DNA of 9,247 nt from contig JAQUYJ010000031.1 of the NCBI GenBank assembly GCA_028691905.1, positions 1-9,247 on the forward strand. Reading direction: 5' to 3'. The stretch is from Bacilli bacterium. GTDB taxonomy: Bacteria > Bacillota_I > Bacilli_A > ML615J-28 > CAG-698. Both the position numbers and the translations under genes were made by a program. Under the pieces are notes generated by a model. That model searched no databases. It was not told where the DNA came from and saw nothing but the letters and a program-made list of their open reading frames with translations. Positions 1-6,213 of the stretch are shown piece after piece. Numbering within the stretch: position 1 is the stretch's first letter; each line of letters begins with the position of its first letter.

Positions 1-1
1 T

Positions 2-238
2 GCCATGCCATCTGTCGTTTCCCTTAATTCAATTATGGTCGATGGAACAGGAATGTGTGGACGCTGTCGTGACAGTGTAGGAGGAAAAATGAAATTTGCC
101 TGTGTTGATGGACCGGACTTTGATGGTCATCTTGTCGATTTTGATGAAACAATTGCCCGAAACAAAATGTATCAGACTTTTGAAAAAAAGCATTACGAAG
201 ATGCCTGTCACTTATTGAATAAGGTGAATCATGAATAG
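2..238 (+). CDS. nfnA: NfnA, FAD/[2Fe-2S] subunit of bifurcating ferredoxin:NADP transhydrogenase (C-terminal fragment)
   Basis: This is the last 78 residues of a gene that starts before the window. NfnA binds FAD and a [2Fe-2S] cluster, takes part in NAD(H) chemistry, and pairs with NfnB to couple NADH and reduced ferredoxin to NADP+ reduction in the cytoplasm. The visible part is the C-terminal iron-sulfur region: VDGTGMCGRC followed twelve residues later by the Cys of FACVDGP. Counting from the Met at base 5, the likely ligands are Asp13, Cys18, Cys21 and Cys33. The Asp stands where related PyrK-type reductases have the first Cys, and one Asp plus three Cys is the known Nfn pattern. The stop overlaps the start of nfnB by 8 bases, which implies translational coupling. 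The family also includes sulfide dehydrogenase and PyrK-like subunits, but the nfnB neighbour favours NfnA. Confidence 0.88.
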   Translation, partial: AMPSVVSLNSIMVDGTGMCGRCRDSVGGKMKFACVDGPDFDGHLVDFDETIARNKMYQTFEKKHYEDACHLLNKVNHE

Positions 239-1589
239 ATATCCGATGCCCTCTTTAGATCCTGTCAAAAGAATCCAAACCTTTGATGAAGTCGCAACCG
301 GCTATACCTGGGAAATGGCCCAAGCGGAAGCAGGAAGATGCCTGCACTGTAAAAACGCACCCTGTATTCAGGGATGTCCTGTTGGAATCAATATTCCTGA
401 TTTCATACAGGCAATCAGAAATGAACAAATCGATGAAGCATATGCTATTATTACCCGGGACAACCTTTTTCCTGCCATCTGCGGTCGGGTATGTCCACAG
501 GAAAGTCAGTGTGAAGCGTTGTGTGTGCGCAACAAACGCTCAGAAAGTGTTGCAATCGGTCGATTGGAACGCTTTGTTGGCGACCATGTGACTACCTGTC
601 AAATCGACAGCATTGTTGAAATCCCTCATAAAGTGGCAATTGTTGGTTCCGGACCATCCGGTTTAACCTGTGCATTTGAATTACGAAGAAAAGGATTCCA
701 AGTCACCGTTTTCGAAGCACTTCATCTCCCGGGTGGTGTACTAACCTATGGAATTCCGGAATTTAGATTGCCGAAATCAATTGTGAACAAAGAAATAGAT
801 CATTTGCGGGCAATGGGTGTTCATATCCAAACAAACGTCGTAATTGGAAAAACATTGACGATTGACCAACTCTTCTTTGACGGATATGAAGCTATTTACC
901 TGGCAAGCGGAGCAGGATTACCTAAATTTTTAAATATACCAGGCGAATCGTATAATGGAGTTTTTTCCGCAAATGAAATATTAACCCGGATTAATCTCAT
1001 GAAAGCCTATCAGAGCAACAGTGACACTCCTCTACCGACAATGCATAACATTGCTGTAATTGGGGGAGGAAATGTGGCAATGGATGCTGCCAGATCATTA
1101 AAACGTCTTTCAAAAGGAACGGTATATCTTGTGTATCGACGAAGTGAAGCAGAAATGCCGGCCCGGAAAGAAGAAATAGAGCATGCGAAAGAAGAAGGCA
1201 TCACAATGATGCTATTAACTAATCCGCAAGCAATTTTAGCCGATGATACCTTTCGTGTTCGTGCCCTGCAGTGCATAAAAATGGAGTTAACCGAACCGGA
1301 TGAAAGCGGACGAAGAAGACCGGTTGAAATTCCTGATTCTTCCTTTCTGCTTGAAGTAGATACCGTTGTTGAAGCATTGGGCAATTTCCCCAATCCACTT
1401 ATTCGAAAATCAACCAAACAATTGGAAGTGGATCGGAGTGGTTGTTTTGTTGTTGATGAGCACCTTCAGACTTCCATTCCTTTGGTTTACGCCGGAGGGG
1501 ATGCCGTAACCGGTGCTGCAACGGTAATTCTTGCAATGGGTGCCGGAAAAAAAGCAGCACAATCCATATATAAAAAAATCATAAACTAA
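231..1589 (+). CDS. nfnB: NfnB, [4Fe-4S]/FAD subunit of bifurcating transhydrogenase (GltD-like)
   Basis: This 452-residue subunit binds NADP(H) and ferredoxin-linked electrons. The complex catalyses NADH + 2 reduced ferredoxin + 2 NADP+ to NAD+ + 2 oxidised ferredoxin + 2 NADPH, reversibly. Two cysteine sets near the N-terminus (Cys37, 40, 45, 49 and Cys84, 88, 94, 98) fit the two [4Fe-4S] clusters of the family. GSGPSG at 139-144 is the FAD Rossmann loop, GGGNVA at 278-283 followed by VYRRS at 301-305 is the NADPH-binding domain, and AGGD at 421-424 is the C-terminal FAD motif. The ATG at 231 has an AAGGTG ribosome binding site at 221-226. Homologues are often labelled small subunit of glutamate synthase, but no large subunit is present and the preceding NfnA fragment decides the name. 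Length is close to the family norm and nothing is broken. Confidence 0.9.
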   Translation: MNRYPMPSLDPVKRIQTFDEVATGYTWEMAQAEAGRCLHCKNAPCIQGCPVGINIPDFIQAIRNEQIDEAYAIITRDNLFPAICGRVCPQESQCEALCVRNKRSESVAIGRLERFVGDHVTTCQIDSIVEIPHKVAIVGSGPSGLTCAFELRRKGFQVTVFEALHLPGGVLTYGIPEFRLPKSIVNKEIDHLRAMGVHIQTNVVIGKTLTIDQLFFDGYEAIYLASGAGLPKFLNIPGESYNGVFSANEILTRINLMKAYQSNSDTPLPTMHNIAVIGGGNVAMDAARSLKRLSKGTVYLVYRRSEAEMPARKEEIEHAKEEGITMMLLTNPQAILADDTFRVRALQCIKMELTEPDESGRRRPVEIPDSSFLLEVDTVVEALGNFPNPLIRKSTKQLEVDRSGCFVVDEHLQTSIPLVYAGGDAVTGAATVILAMGAGKKAAQSIYKKIIN

Positions 1590-1607
1590 GTGTTTATGAT
1601 TTTTTTT
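1572..1607. terminator. Bidirectional intrinsic terminator between convergent nfnB and lipoprotein gene
   Basis: The arms at 1572-1586 and 1592-1606 are perfect 15-base complements (AAAAAAATCATAAAC and GTTTATGATTTTTTT) around a 5-base loop. The nfnB stop TAA lies in the loop. A T-run follows on the + strand and the A-run gives a U-tract on the - strand, so the hairpin can end both the nfn transcript and the opposing GNAT-lipoprotein transcript, whose last codon ends three bases beyond it. Confidence 0.88.
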
Positions 1608-1609
1608 CT

Positions 1610-2131
1610 TTATTGCTGTGCTTCTTCCATCGGAAGATTCAAATGCTGTGCCAGGCGTTGATAGATTGCATCATAACCCTGTGCTTCAAACTGAGCAATG
1701 ATATCATCTTCAGCATTTGGTCCAATGCTAATTAGAGAAGAAGTAGACGCAATATATAAATTATCTGCTTCTGTTACTCCGTCCACCCAAAAGTTTAATT
1801 CAGCTCCCTGTCCTGTTCCCCATTGGAGACGGCTGTTTGAATAAACCCGAAATATTTTTTCATTTTCTTCAACAGATAAATTTACCGCATATATCATTGA
1901 TTTTCCTTCATATTCTTCGGGATCACTTTTCAATATTTCGATATAACTTAAAATAATCGGTTTTATTTGTTCACAGTCGGCGCATCCGTCGCGGTAAAAA
2001 TAAACAAAATACGTTCCTTCCTGAGTAAAAATCTCATCGAGTGCCAAATCTTTTAGTGCTTCTTCTTTCTTACATCCTCCCAGCATCCATACTGCTAAGA
2101 ATAATACAACTACTACAAGCCATTTTTTCAT
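1610..2131 (-). CDS. Thioredoxin-like lipoprotein with CxxC
   Basis: This 173-residue predicted lipoprotein has a Lys-Lys start, a hydrophobic stretch at residues 5-17 and the lipobox LGGC, with Cys20 as the lipidated residue, so it should be anchored on the outer face of the membrane. The mature part has a beta strand (YFVYFYRD) followed by Cys50-Ala-Asp-Cys53, the thioredoxin-fold active-site layout, which suggests a thiol-disulfide role outside the cell. Substrate and partner are unknown. The cis-proline normally found before a strand in the second half of the fold is not obvious: the matching stretch appears to be STSSLISI. Its ATG overlaps the stop of the upstream acetyltransferase gene as ATGA, and AAGGA lies about 10 bases upstream. 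A bacteriocin-accessory-type thioredoxin-like protein is an alternative reading. Confidence 0.72.
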   Translation of the reverse strand: MKKWLVVVVLFLAVWMLGGCKKEEALKDLALDEIFTQEGTYFVYFYRDGCADCEQIKPIILSYIEILKSDPEEYEGKSMIYAVNLSVEENEKIFRVYSNSRLQWGTGQGAELNFWVDGVTEADNLYIASTSSLISIGPNAEDDIIAQFEAQGYDAIYQRLAQHLNLPMEEAQQ

Positions 2132-2676
2132 TTGCTTTGTTTCCTTTCTTTTATGTAATTATATATATGTTTTTTATTGCCGTGAATTGTCATTTCTGTG
2201 TCTAAATCAGGTTTTCTTACAAAACCACATTTTTCCAGGACATAACCTGAAACCTTGTTTTCGTCAACATGACCGCCAATTATTGTGTGATATGTATTTT
2301 CCAGGAAAGCAACATAGGCTGTTAATGCTTCAACAGCATACCCTTTATTCCAAAATGCTTCCCGGTAGGCATAAACCACTTCACAGGTTCCCTGTCTTTG
2401 CATCATTCTTGATAAGCCAATGTACCCGATACACTCTTTTGAATATATTTCTTCAACAGCGAGACGATAGAACAATCCATTTTCATATTCAAAAGCGATT
2501 TTTTCAAGTGCCTTGCTTGCTTCCTCCTGTTTTTGAAATGGTTCTATCGGTAAATACTGCATCACCAGAGGGTTGGAAAACAAATCAAAGTAGGCTTCAC
2601 TGTCTTCTTTTTGAAACATTCTGATTTGTAAACGGAGTGTTTTGATTGATTTAAAAGTGTATATTTTTTCTGACAA
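2128..2676 (-). CDS. GNAT-family N-acetyltransferase (RimJ/RimL-like)
   Basis: This 182-residue protein resembles the Acetyltransf_3 / RimJ-RimL branch of GNAT enzymes, which move an acetyl group from acetyl-CoA to an amine. The N-terminal TLRLQIRMFQKED and the later FSNPLVMQYLP are typical of this branch. The acetyl-CoA loop appears as NKGYA at residues 110-114, followed by the EALTAYVAF helix. The C-terminal motif NKVSGYVLEKCGF (140-152) is also characteristic. The acceptor cannot be told from sequence: ribosomal protein N-termini, small amines and antibiotics are all possible in this family. The start is a TTG, because an in-frame TGA directly precedes it and the next in-frame ATG (residue 20) would cut into the first strand. 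It is the first gene of a two-gene unit with the lipoprotein. Confidence 0.82.
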   Translation of the reverse strand: MSEKIYTFKSIKTLRLQIRMFQKEDSEAYFDLFSNPLVMQYLPIEPFQKQEEASKALEKIAFEYENGLFYRLAVEEIYSKECIGYIGLSRMMQRQGTCEVVYAYREAFWNKGYAVEALTAYVAFLENTYHTIIGGHVDENKVSGYVLEKCGFVRKPDLDTEMTIHGNKKHIYNYIKERKQSK

Positions 2677-2692
2677 TCAAATCAGCTCCTTT
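2674..2692 (-). promoter_or_regulatory. Ribosome binding site and TTG start of the acetyltransferase gene
   Basis: On the - strand AAAGGAG (2692-2686) lies nine bases before a TTG (2676-2674). A TGA stop occupies 2679-2677 in the same frame, so translation cannot begin upstream. This fixes TTG as the most likely start and suggests deliberately modest translation. Confidence 0.7.
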
Positions 2693-3048
2693 TGGATAAT
2701 TGAAAAATCATTTTCTGTTTCAACCCGTTTTAAATTTTGCGTTCTGCTGATTTTATCGAGTCATCTCTAAAATGATAAGTAAATCAAACAAAAACGGATT
2801 ATATGGCGAATTTCCCGTCAAAAAAGCTTAGCTGTGTATTGGTGGGGGAAAAATATCACAATTTTTTAAAAAGAGATTGTAAATTCTTTGTTTTTATATA
2901 AATAAGTAAATTTTATGGTTTTTTGACTGTCAACAGTTGTAATACTGGAAATCAATTATAAAACCTTTTTTCATTATACACTATTTTTTGCTTTTTTAAA
3001 AGTCTTTTTACAAATTTTCATTTTTAAAAAACTACGTAAAAACGTAGT
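2677..3048. other. Gene-free 372-base A+T-rich interval between copA and the acetyltransferase gene
   Basis: I see no convincing protein or structural RNA gene here. It holds the copA terminator at its right end, the candidate promoter and a dyad near 2926-2937, a TATAAT at 2798-2803 and the acetyltransferase ribosome binding site at its left end. A weak hairpin rich in G-U pairs can be drawn at about 2858-2880, but it has no U-tract. I recognise no riboswitch class in the leader. Confidence 0.6.
2905..2933 (-). promoter_or_regulatory. Possible sigma-A promoter for the acetyltransferase-lipoprotein operon
   Basis: A perfect -35 TTGACA (2933-2928) is followed after 17 bases by TTTACT (2910-2905), a 4/6 match to the -10 consensus. 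It would give a leader of about 220 bases. A competing -10, TATAAT at 2803-2798, has no good -35 at normal spacing (TTGACG is only 12 bases away). Position and strand fit, but this is a motif call only. Confidence 0.35.
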
Positions 3049-3050
3049 TT
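3022..3050 (-). terminator. Intrinsic terminator of csoR-copA
   Basis: The arms AAACTACGT (3029-3037) and ACGTAGTTT (3042-3050) form a perfect 9-base stem around a 4-base loop. On the - strand the stem is followed by three more Ts beyond its terminal TTT. It overlaps the copA stop codon (3051-3049). Confidence 0.75.
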
Positions 3051-5253
3051 AATCTTTCATTTTATATAAACGTAACCGTAGTGCATTTAAAACAACAGAA
3101 ACAGAACTAAATGCCATCGCCAAAGCAGCAATCATCGGATTTAATAGAATCCCATTCACCAAATACAATACTCCTGCTGCAATCGGGATACCTATGACAT
3201 TGTATGCGAAAGCCCAAAAGAGGTTTTCCTTGATTGTTTTGATTGTTTTTTTACTTAAATCAATGGCTTTCCGAACACCGTTTAAATCATTTTTCATCAG
3301 AACAATATCCGCTGATTCGATGGCAATATCGCTGGCATTGGCAATTGATATTCCTACATCTGCTTCCACCAAGGCCAAAGCATCATTGATACCGTCGCCA
3401 ACCATTGCTACTTTTTTACCTGTATTCTTGATTTCCTGTATAATTTTAGCTTTTTGATCTGGCAATACTTGAGCAAAAACCTGCTCTATTCCCAAATCTT
3501 TTGCAATGGCATGAGCGGTGGTTGGATGATCCCCAGTCAGTAAAATTACTTCCAGTCCTCTTTTCTGCAGATCAGCCACTATTTTTTTACTTTCCGGCTT
3601 TAATACATCAGCAATAGCCATTTTCGCAATCATTTCTGAATTGACAGCGATATATATAACCGTTTTCCCCTGTTTGGCCCAGGCTTCACTTGCCTCTGGT
3701 TCGGTTAATGCAATATGATATGATTCCATCAATTGCTCATTTCCAATTTGAATGATATCGTTTTTGATTTTTGCTTCCAGTCCTAAGCCCGGAATGGCTT
3801 TGAATTCATCCAACGGCATCAAACTTGCACCTTTTTCCTCTAAATAGGCTACAATTGCTTCTGCCAGTGGGTGTTCTGATGCTTTTTCAACACTGTACAC
3901 CATATTCATTAATGACTTATTTGTTTCCATTTCAAAAGGACTATGAACGACATAGGGAGTTCCCTGCGTCAATGTTTTCGTTTTATCAAAAACAACCGTA
4001 TCTATTTTATGGACAGCTTCAAGAATATCCCCGCCTTTAATCAACACCCCTGCCTGTGCTCCCATTCCTGTTCCAACCATAATTGCTGTTGGGGTGGCTA
4101 AGCCAAGTGCACAGGGACAGGCAATAACCAGTACCGAAACAAAAATAGTTAAGGAAAATTCAAAATCTTTTTGAATGAATCCCCAGATAACAGCACTGAA
4201 GAAAGCAATAGCAATAACCACCGGGACAAAAAAGCCACTGACCGTATCGGCCAGTTTCGCAATCGGTGCTTTCTTACCCTGCGCTTCTTCAATTAAGCGA
4301 ATAATCTGTGATAAAACTGTATCTTTACCAATCTTGGTCGCCCGATAGATAAAACTGCCCAATTTGTTTAAACTGGCTCCGATTACAAAATCACCCGTCT
4401 TTTTTTCTACCGGTAAACTTTCACCGGTCAGCATCGACTCATCAACCGAAGTATATCCTTCAATAATAACACCGTCAACCGGTATTTTTTCACCCGGTTT
4501 TACGCGGATTGCATCGCCTACCATCACTTCTTCAAAAGGAATGATAAATTCCTGCCCATCCCGTATAACACGGGCAGTTTCAGGAGATAATTCCATTAAT
4601 TTTTTGATGGCTTGTGATGTTTTCCCTTTCGATACTGCTTCCAAATATTTTCCAAGCAGAATAAGCGATATAATAACACCGACACTTTCAAAATACAAAC
4701 CTATGCCTTGATTAATATTGATCAAAGCGTAAATTCCGTATAAAAATGCACTTCCAGTACCGATTGCTATCAGCGAATCCATATTGGGCTGCCTTAAAAA
4801 CAAATTACGGAACCCATGGGTATAAAAACGATATCCCACGGCCATGATTGGAATGACAAGCCCAAGCTGAGTCAATCCAAAAGCAAGCGGATAATGATGG
4901 GGGTTAATAATATTGGGAATTGGCAGTCCTATCATATGCCCCATCGCAATATAAAAGAGCGGTAAAGTGAATAAGGTTGCGAAAACCAACTTTATTAAAT
5001 AACTTTTTGTCTCATCTATTTTACTTTTTTTCTCATCCGGTAGAACATCATATCCCAGTTTATTAATTGTTTTAATAATTTGGGATGGATCAACCAGTTC
5101 CGCGTCAATCAATGCTACTGCCTTTTTGGTTATTAAATTTACCTGTATTTGATTTACTCCGGGCATTTTCTTTACATTTCTTTCAATCGTTGCGCTGCAG
5201 GCGGCACAAGTCATTCCTCCAATATTTAATTCTATCTTTTTGTCTTTTTTCAT
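3049..5253 (-). CDS. copA: Cu(I)-exporting P1B-type ATPase CopA with altered P-domain motifs
   Basis: This is a 734-residue membrane pump that exports Cu(I) from the cytoplasm using ATP. In order: one heavy-metal-associated domain with GMTCAAC (Cys16, Cys19); about eight membrane helices; the actuator TGES at 276-279; CPC at 379-381 in the sixth helix; a phosphorylation site at Asp423; the HP motif at 461-462; TGD at 573-575; GDGIND at 619-624; and Tyr684-Asn685 plus Met713/Ser717 in the last two helices. The CPC/YN/MxxxS set is that of Cu(I) pumps (P1B-1). Two near-invariant positions differ: DKTGT reads DKTKT (Lys426), and GDGxNDAPALA reads GDGINDALALV (Leu626, Val629). The frame is otherwise intact, so it may be active, altered or newly inactivated. 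It begins three bases after the csoR stop with no visible Shine-Dalgarno, so reinitiation is likely. Confidence 0.9.
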   Translation of the reverse strand: MKKDKKIELNIGGMTCAACSATIERNVKKMPGVNQIQVNLITKKAVALIDAELVDPSQIIKTINKLGYDVLPDEKKSKIDETKSYLIKLVFATLFTLPLFYIAMGHMIGLPIPNIINPHHYPLAFGLTQLGLVIPIMAVGYRFYTHGFRNLFLRQPNMDSLIAIGTGSAFLYGIYALININQGIGLYFESVGVIISLILLGKYLEAVSKGKTSQAIKKLMELSPETARVIRDGQEFIIPFEEVMVGDAIRVKPGEKIPVDGVIIEGYTSVDESMLTGESLPVEKKTGDFVIGASLNKLGSFIYRATKIGKDTVLSQIIRLIEEAQGKKAPIAKLADTVSGFFVPVVIAIAFFSAVIWGFIQKDFEFSLTIFVSVLVIACPCALGLATPTAIMVGTGMGAQAGVLIKGGDILEAVHKIDTVVFDKTKTLTQGTPYVVHSPFEMETNKSLMNMVYSVEKASEHPLAEAIVAYLEEKGASLMPLDEFKAIPGLGLEAKIKNDIIQIGNEQLMESYHIALTEPEASEAWAKQGKTVIYIAVNSEMIAKMAIADVLKPESKKIVADLQKRGLEVILLTGDHPTTAHAIAKDLGIEQVFAQVLPDQKAKIIQEIKNTGKKVAMVGDGINDALALVEADVGISIANASDIAIESADIVLMKNDLNGVRKAIDLSKKTIKTIKENLFWAFAYNVIGIPIAAGVLYLVNGILLNPMIAALAMAFSSVSVVLNALRLRLYKMKD

Positions 5254-5256
5254 ATA

Positions 5257-5541
5257 TTAATACAGTCGTGAAAAAGAAGTTACTATCTCATCAATAATAG
5301 CATCATTTCCTGCCAACAGTTCCTCCTTCATACAGGTTTGCATATGATTTTTTAATATAACTTTTCCCAAGGCCTTCACAGAGTGTTCGATTGCGGAAAC
5401 CTGAATAAGGATATCATCACAATATCTGTTTTCATCAATCATCTGTTTGACTCCTTTGATCTGACCTTCAATTCGGCTTATTCTGTTTTGCAATAACCTT
5501 TGTTCTTCTTTACTTCGAAATTTCATTTTACACGAATCCAT
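5257..5541 (-). CDS. csoR: Copper-sensing repressor CsoR
   Basis: This 94-residue, all-helical DUF156/CsoR-family repressor binds operator DNA without copper and releases it when Cu(I) binds. The ligand set Cys41-x24-His66-x3-Cys70 has the spacing of known CsoR proteins, and Tyr40 before the first Cys matches the second-shell Tyr of the family. This separates it from FrmR and RcnR relatives, which use other ligands. The N-terminal helix LLQNRISRIEGQIKGVKQMI is typical. It is the first gene of the csoR-copA operon. The ATG at 5541 has a very strong AGGAGGT site seven bases upstream. A matching palindromic operator lies in its promoter, so it should control itself and copA. Confidence 0.93.
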   Translation of the reverse strand: MDSCKMKFRSKEEQRLLQNRISRIEGQIKGVKQMIDENRYCDDILIQVSAIEHSVKALGKVILKNHMQTCMKEELLAGNDAIIDEIVTSFSRLY

Positions 5542-5567
5542 TTTTCTACCTCCTGTTTTATAAATTC

Positions 5568-5596
5568 ATTATATACCCCATGGGGTATATTGTAAA
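5568..5596 (-). promoter_or_regulatory. csoR-copA promoter
   Basis: TTTACA (5596-5591) and TATAAT (5573-5568) are separated by exactly 17 bases on the - strand. The predicted leader is about 20 bases. The spacer is almost wholly occupied by the CsoR operator, so bound repressor would block RNA polymerase. Confidence 0.85.
5571..5590. promoter_or_regulatory. CsoR operator
   Basis: The 20-base sequence ATATACCCCATGGGGTATAT is a perfect palindrome. It has the C-tract/G-tract layout (TACCCC...GGGGTA) known for CsoR sites. It overlaps the -10 box and fills the spacer of the csoR promoter. Confidence 0.92.
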
Positions 5597-5610
5597 GTGA
5601 TTTGCTCTAT

Positions 5611-5636
5611 AAAAAAAGAAGAGTTATTCACTCTCC
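5611..5636 (-). terminator. Intrinsic terminator of the orphan membrane-protein pair
   Basis: On the - strand GGAGAGT (5636-5630) pairs with ACTCTTC (5624-5618), with one G-U pair and a loop of five bases, followed by seven Ts (5617-5611). It overlaps the stop codon of the 195-residue gene and separates that unit from the csoR promoter 15 bases further on. Confidence 0.75.
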
Positions 5637-6211
5637 ACTTTTTGCTGCCACGTTTCATAAAATGCAATAAAATCAATTACTGTTGCTTTGTTGTTGTTTT
5701 TAGCCTGAATCGCATGAACCAAATCCTGCAGTTTTTTCTGATACCATTGTTTTTGTTCGGAAATCGGAATGGTTTGAAGTTGAAGATAATTTTCCGAAAA
5801 GCAAATTACGTTAATCATTTCACTTGCAATTAAGCGCTGCAGTTTTATTACTTCATTCATCGCTTCTTCATCTGCCAGATTAACACGGTCCCACTCTCTT
5901 TTTACAAATTCTTCTTTTTGTTTTTCCTGAACCGCCCGAAAAATCATTACAATAAGTAAAAATGAAAATATTCCAATCAGTATTTTAATATATAAATTCT
6001 CCAGCTGATCATAAATAAATAACCAAAAAAGAAGATACGCAACAACTGAATACAGGGCATAATAAAAATGATTTTTTGCTTTTTTCTTTGCTTCATAATA
6101 CATTGGTTCAAATCTTTTTGCTGTGTCCAGCTGCTGGTGTACTACCAGCCTCCTTTTTTCATCCCGTTTCACAAGCAAATTCTGTAGGTTCTCGGTCCCT
6201 AAAATTCTCAT
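5624..6211 (-). CDS. Unidentified two-helix membrane protein, 195 residues
   Basis: I do not recognise this family. A charged N-terminal region (about residues 1-48, rich in Lys, Arg and Glu, probably helical) leads to two membrane helices at about 49-67 and 73-93. A cytoplasmic-looking helical domain (95-195) follows, with many Glu, Gln and Lys residues and coiled-coil character around 95-135. There is no catalytic motif, signal peptide or lipobox. The ATG lies two bases after the stop of the 246-residue gene. The nearest Shine-Dalgarno-like stretch, AAGGAAG, is rather far upstream (about 11 bases), so coupling to the upstream gene is likely. The two genes form a unit with its own promoter and terminator, which suggests that the products act together at the membrane. 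Confidence 0.7.
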   Translation of the reverse strand: MRILGTENLQNLLVKRDEKRRLVVHQQLDTAKRFEPMYYEAKKKAKNHFYYALYSVVAYLLFWLFIYDQLENLYIKILIGIFSFLLIVMIFRAVQEKQKEEFVKREWDRVNLADEEAMNEVIKLQRLIASEMINVICFSENYLQLQTIPISEQKQWYQKKLQDLVHAIQAKNNNKATVIDFIAFYETWQQKVESE

Positions 6212-6213
6212 GT

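Noticed and set aside
1010..1417. Long open frame opposite nfnB on the - strand
   Set aside because: It is antisense to a clearly conserved gene, its translation is Ser-rich without family features, and no ribosome binding site supports it.
2187..2624. Open frame on the + strand opposite the acetyltransferase gene
   Set aside because: Its composition is His/Phe/Gln-rich and unlike a protein; the opposite strand encodes a recognisable GNAT enzyme.
2858..2880. ACAAT...ATTGT hairpin in the gene-free interval
   Set aside because: Pairing relies on A-T and G-U pairs and no U-tract follows; expected by chance in such A+T-rich sequence.
4364..4711. Open frame on the + strand inside copA
   Set aside because: It is a shadow of the conserved ATPase actuator region; Ser/Thr/Pro-rich composition and no start signal.
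6131..6160. GCTGGT/ACCAGC hairpin followed by a T-rich run on the + strand
   Set aside because: It looks like a terminator, but it lies inside the 195-residue coding region and no + strand transcript is expected there.
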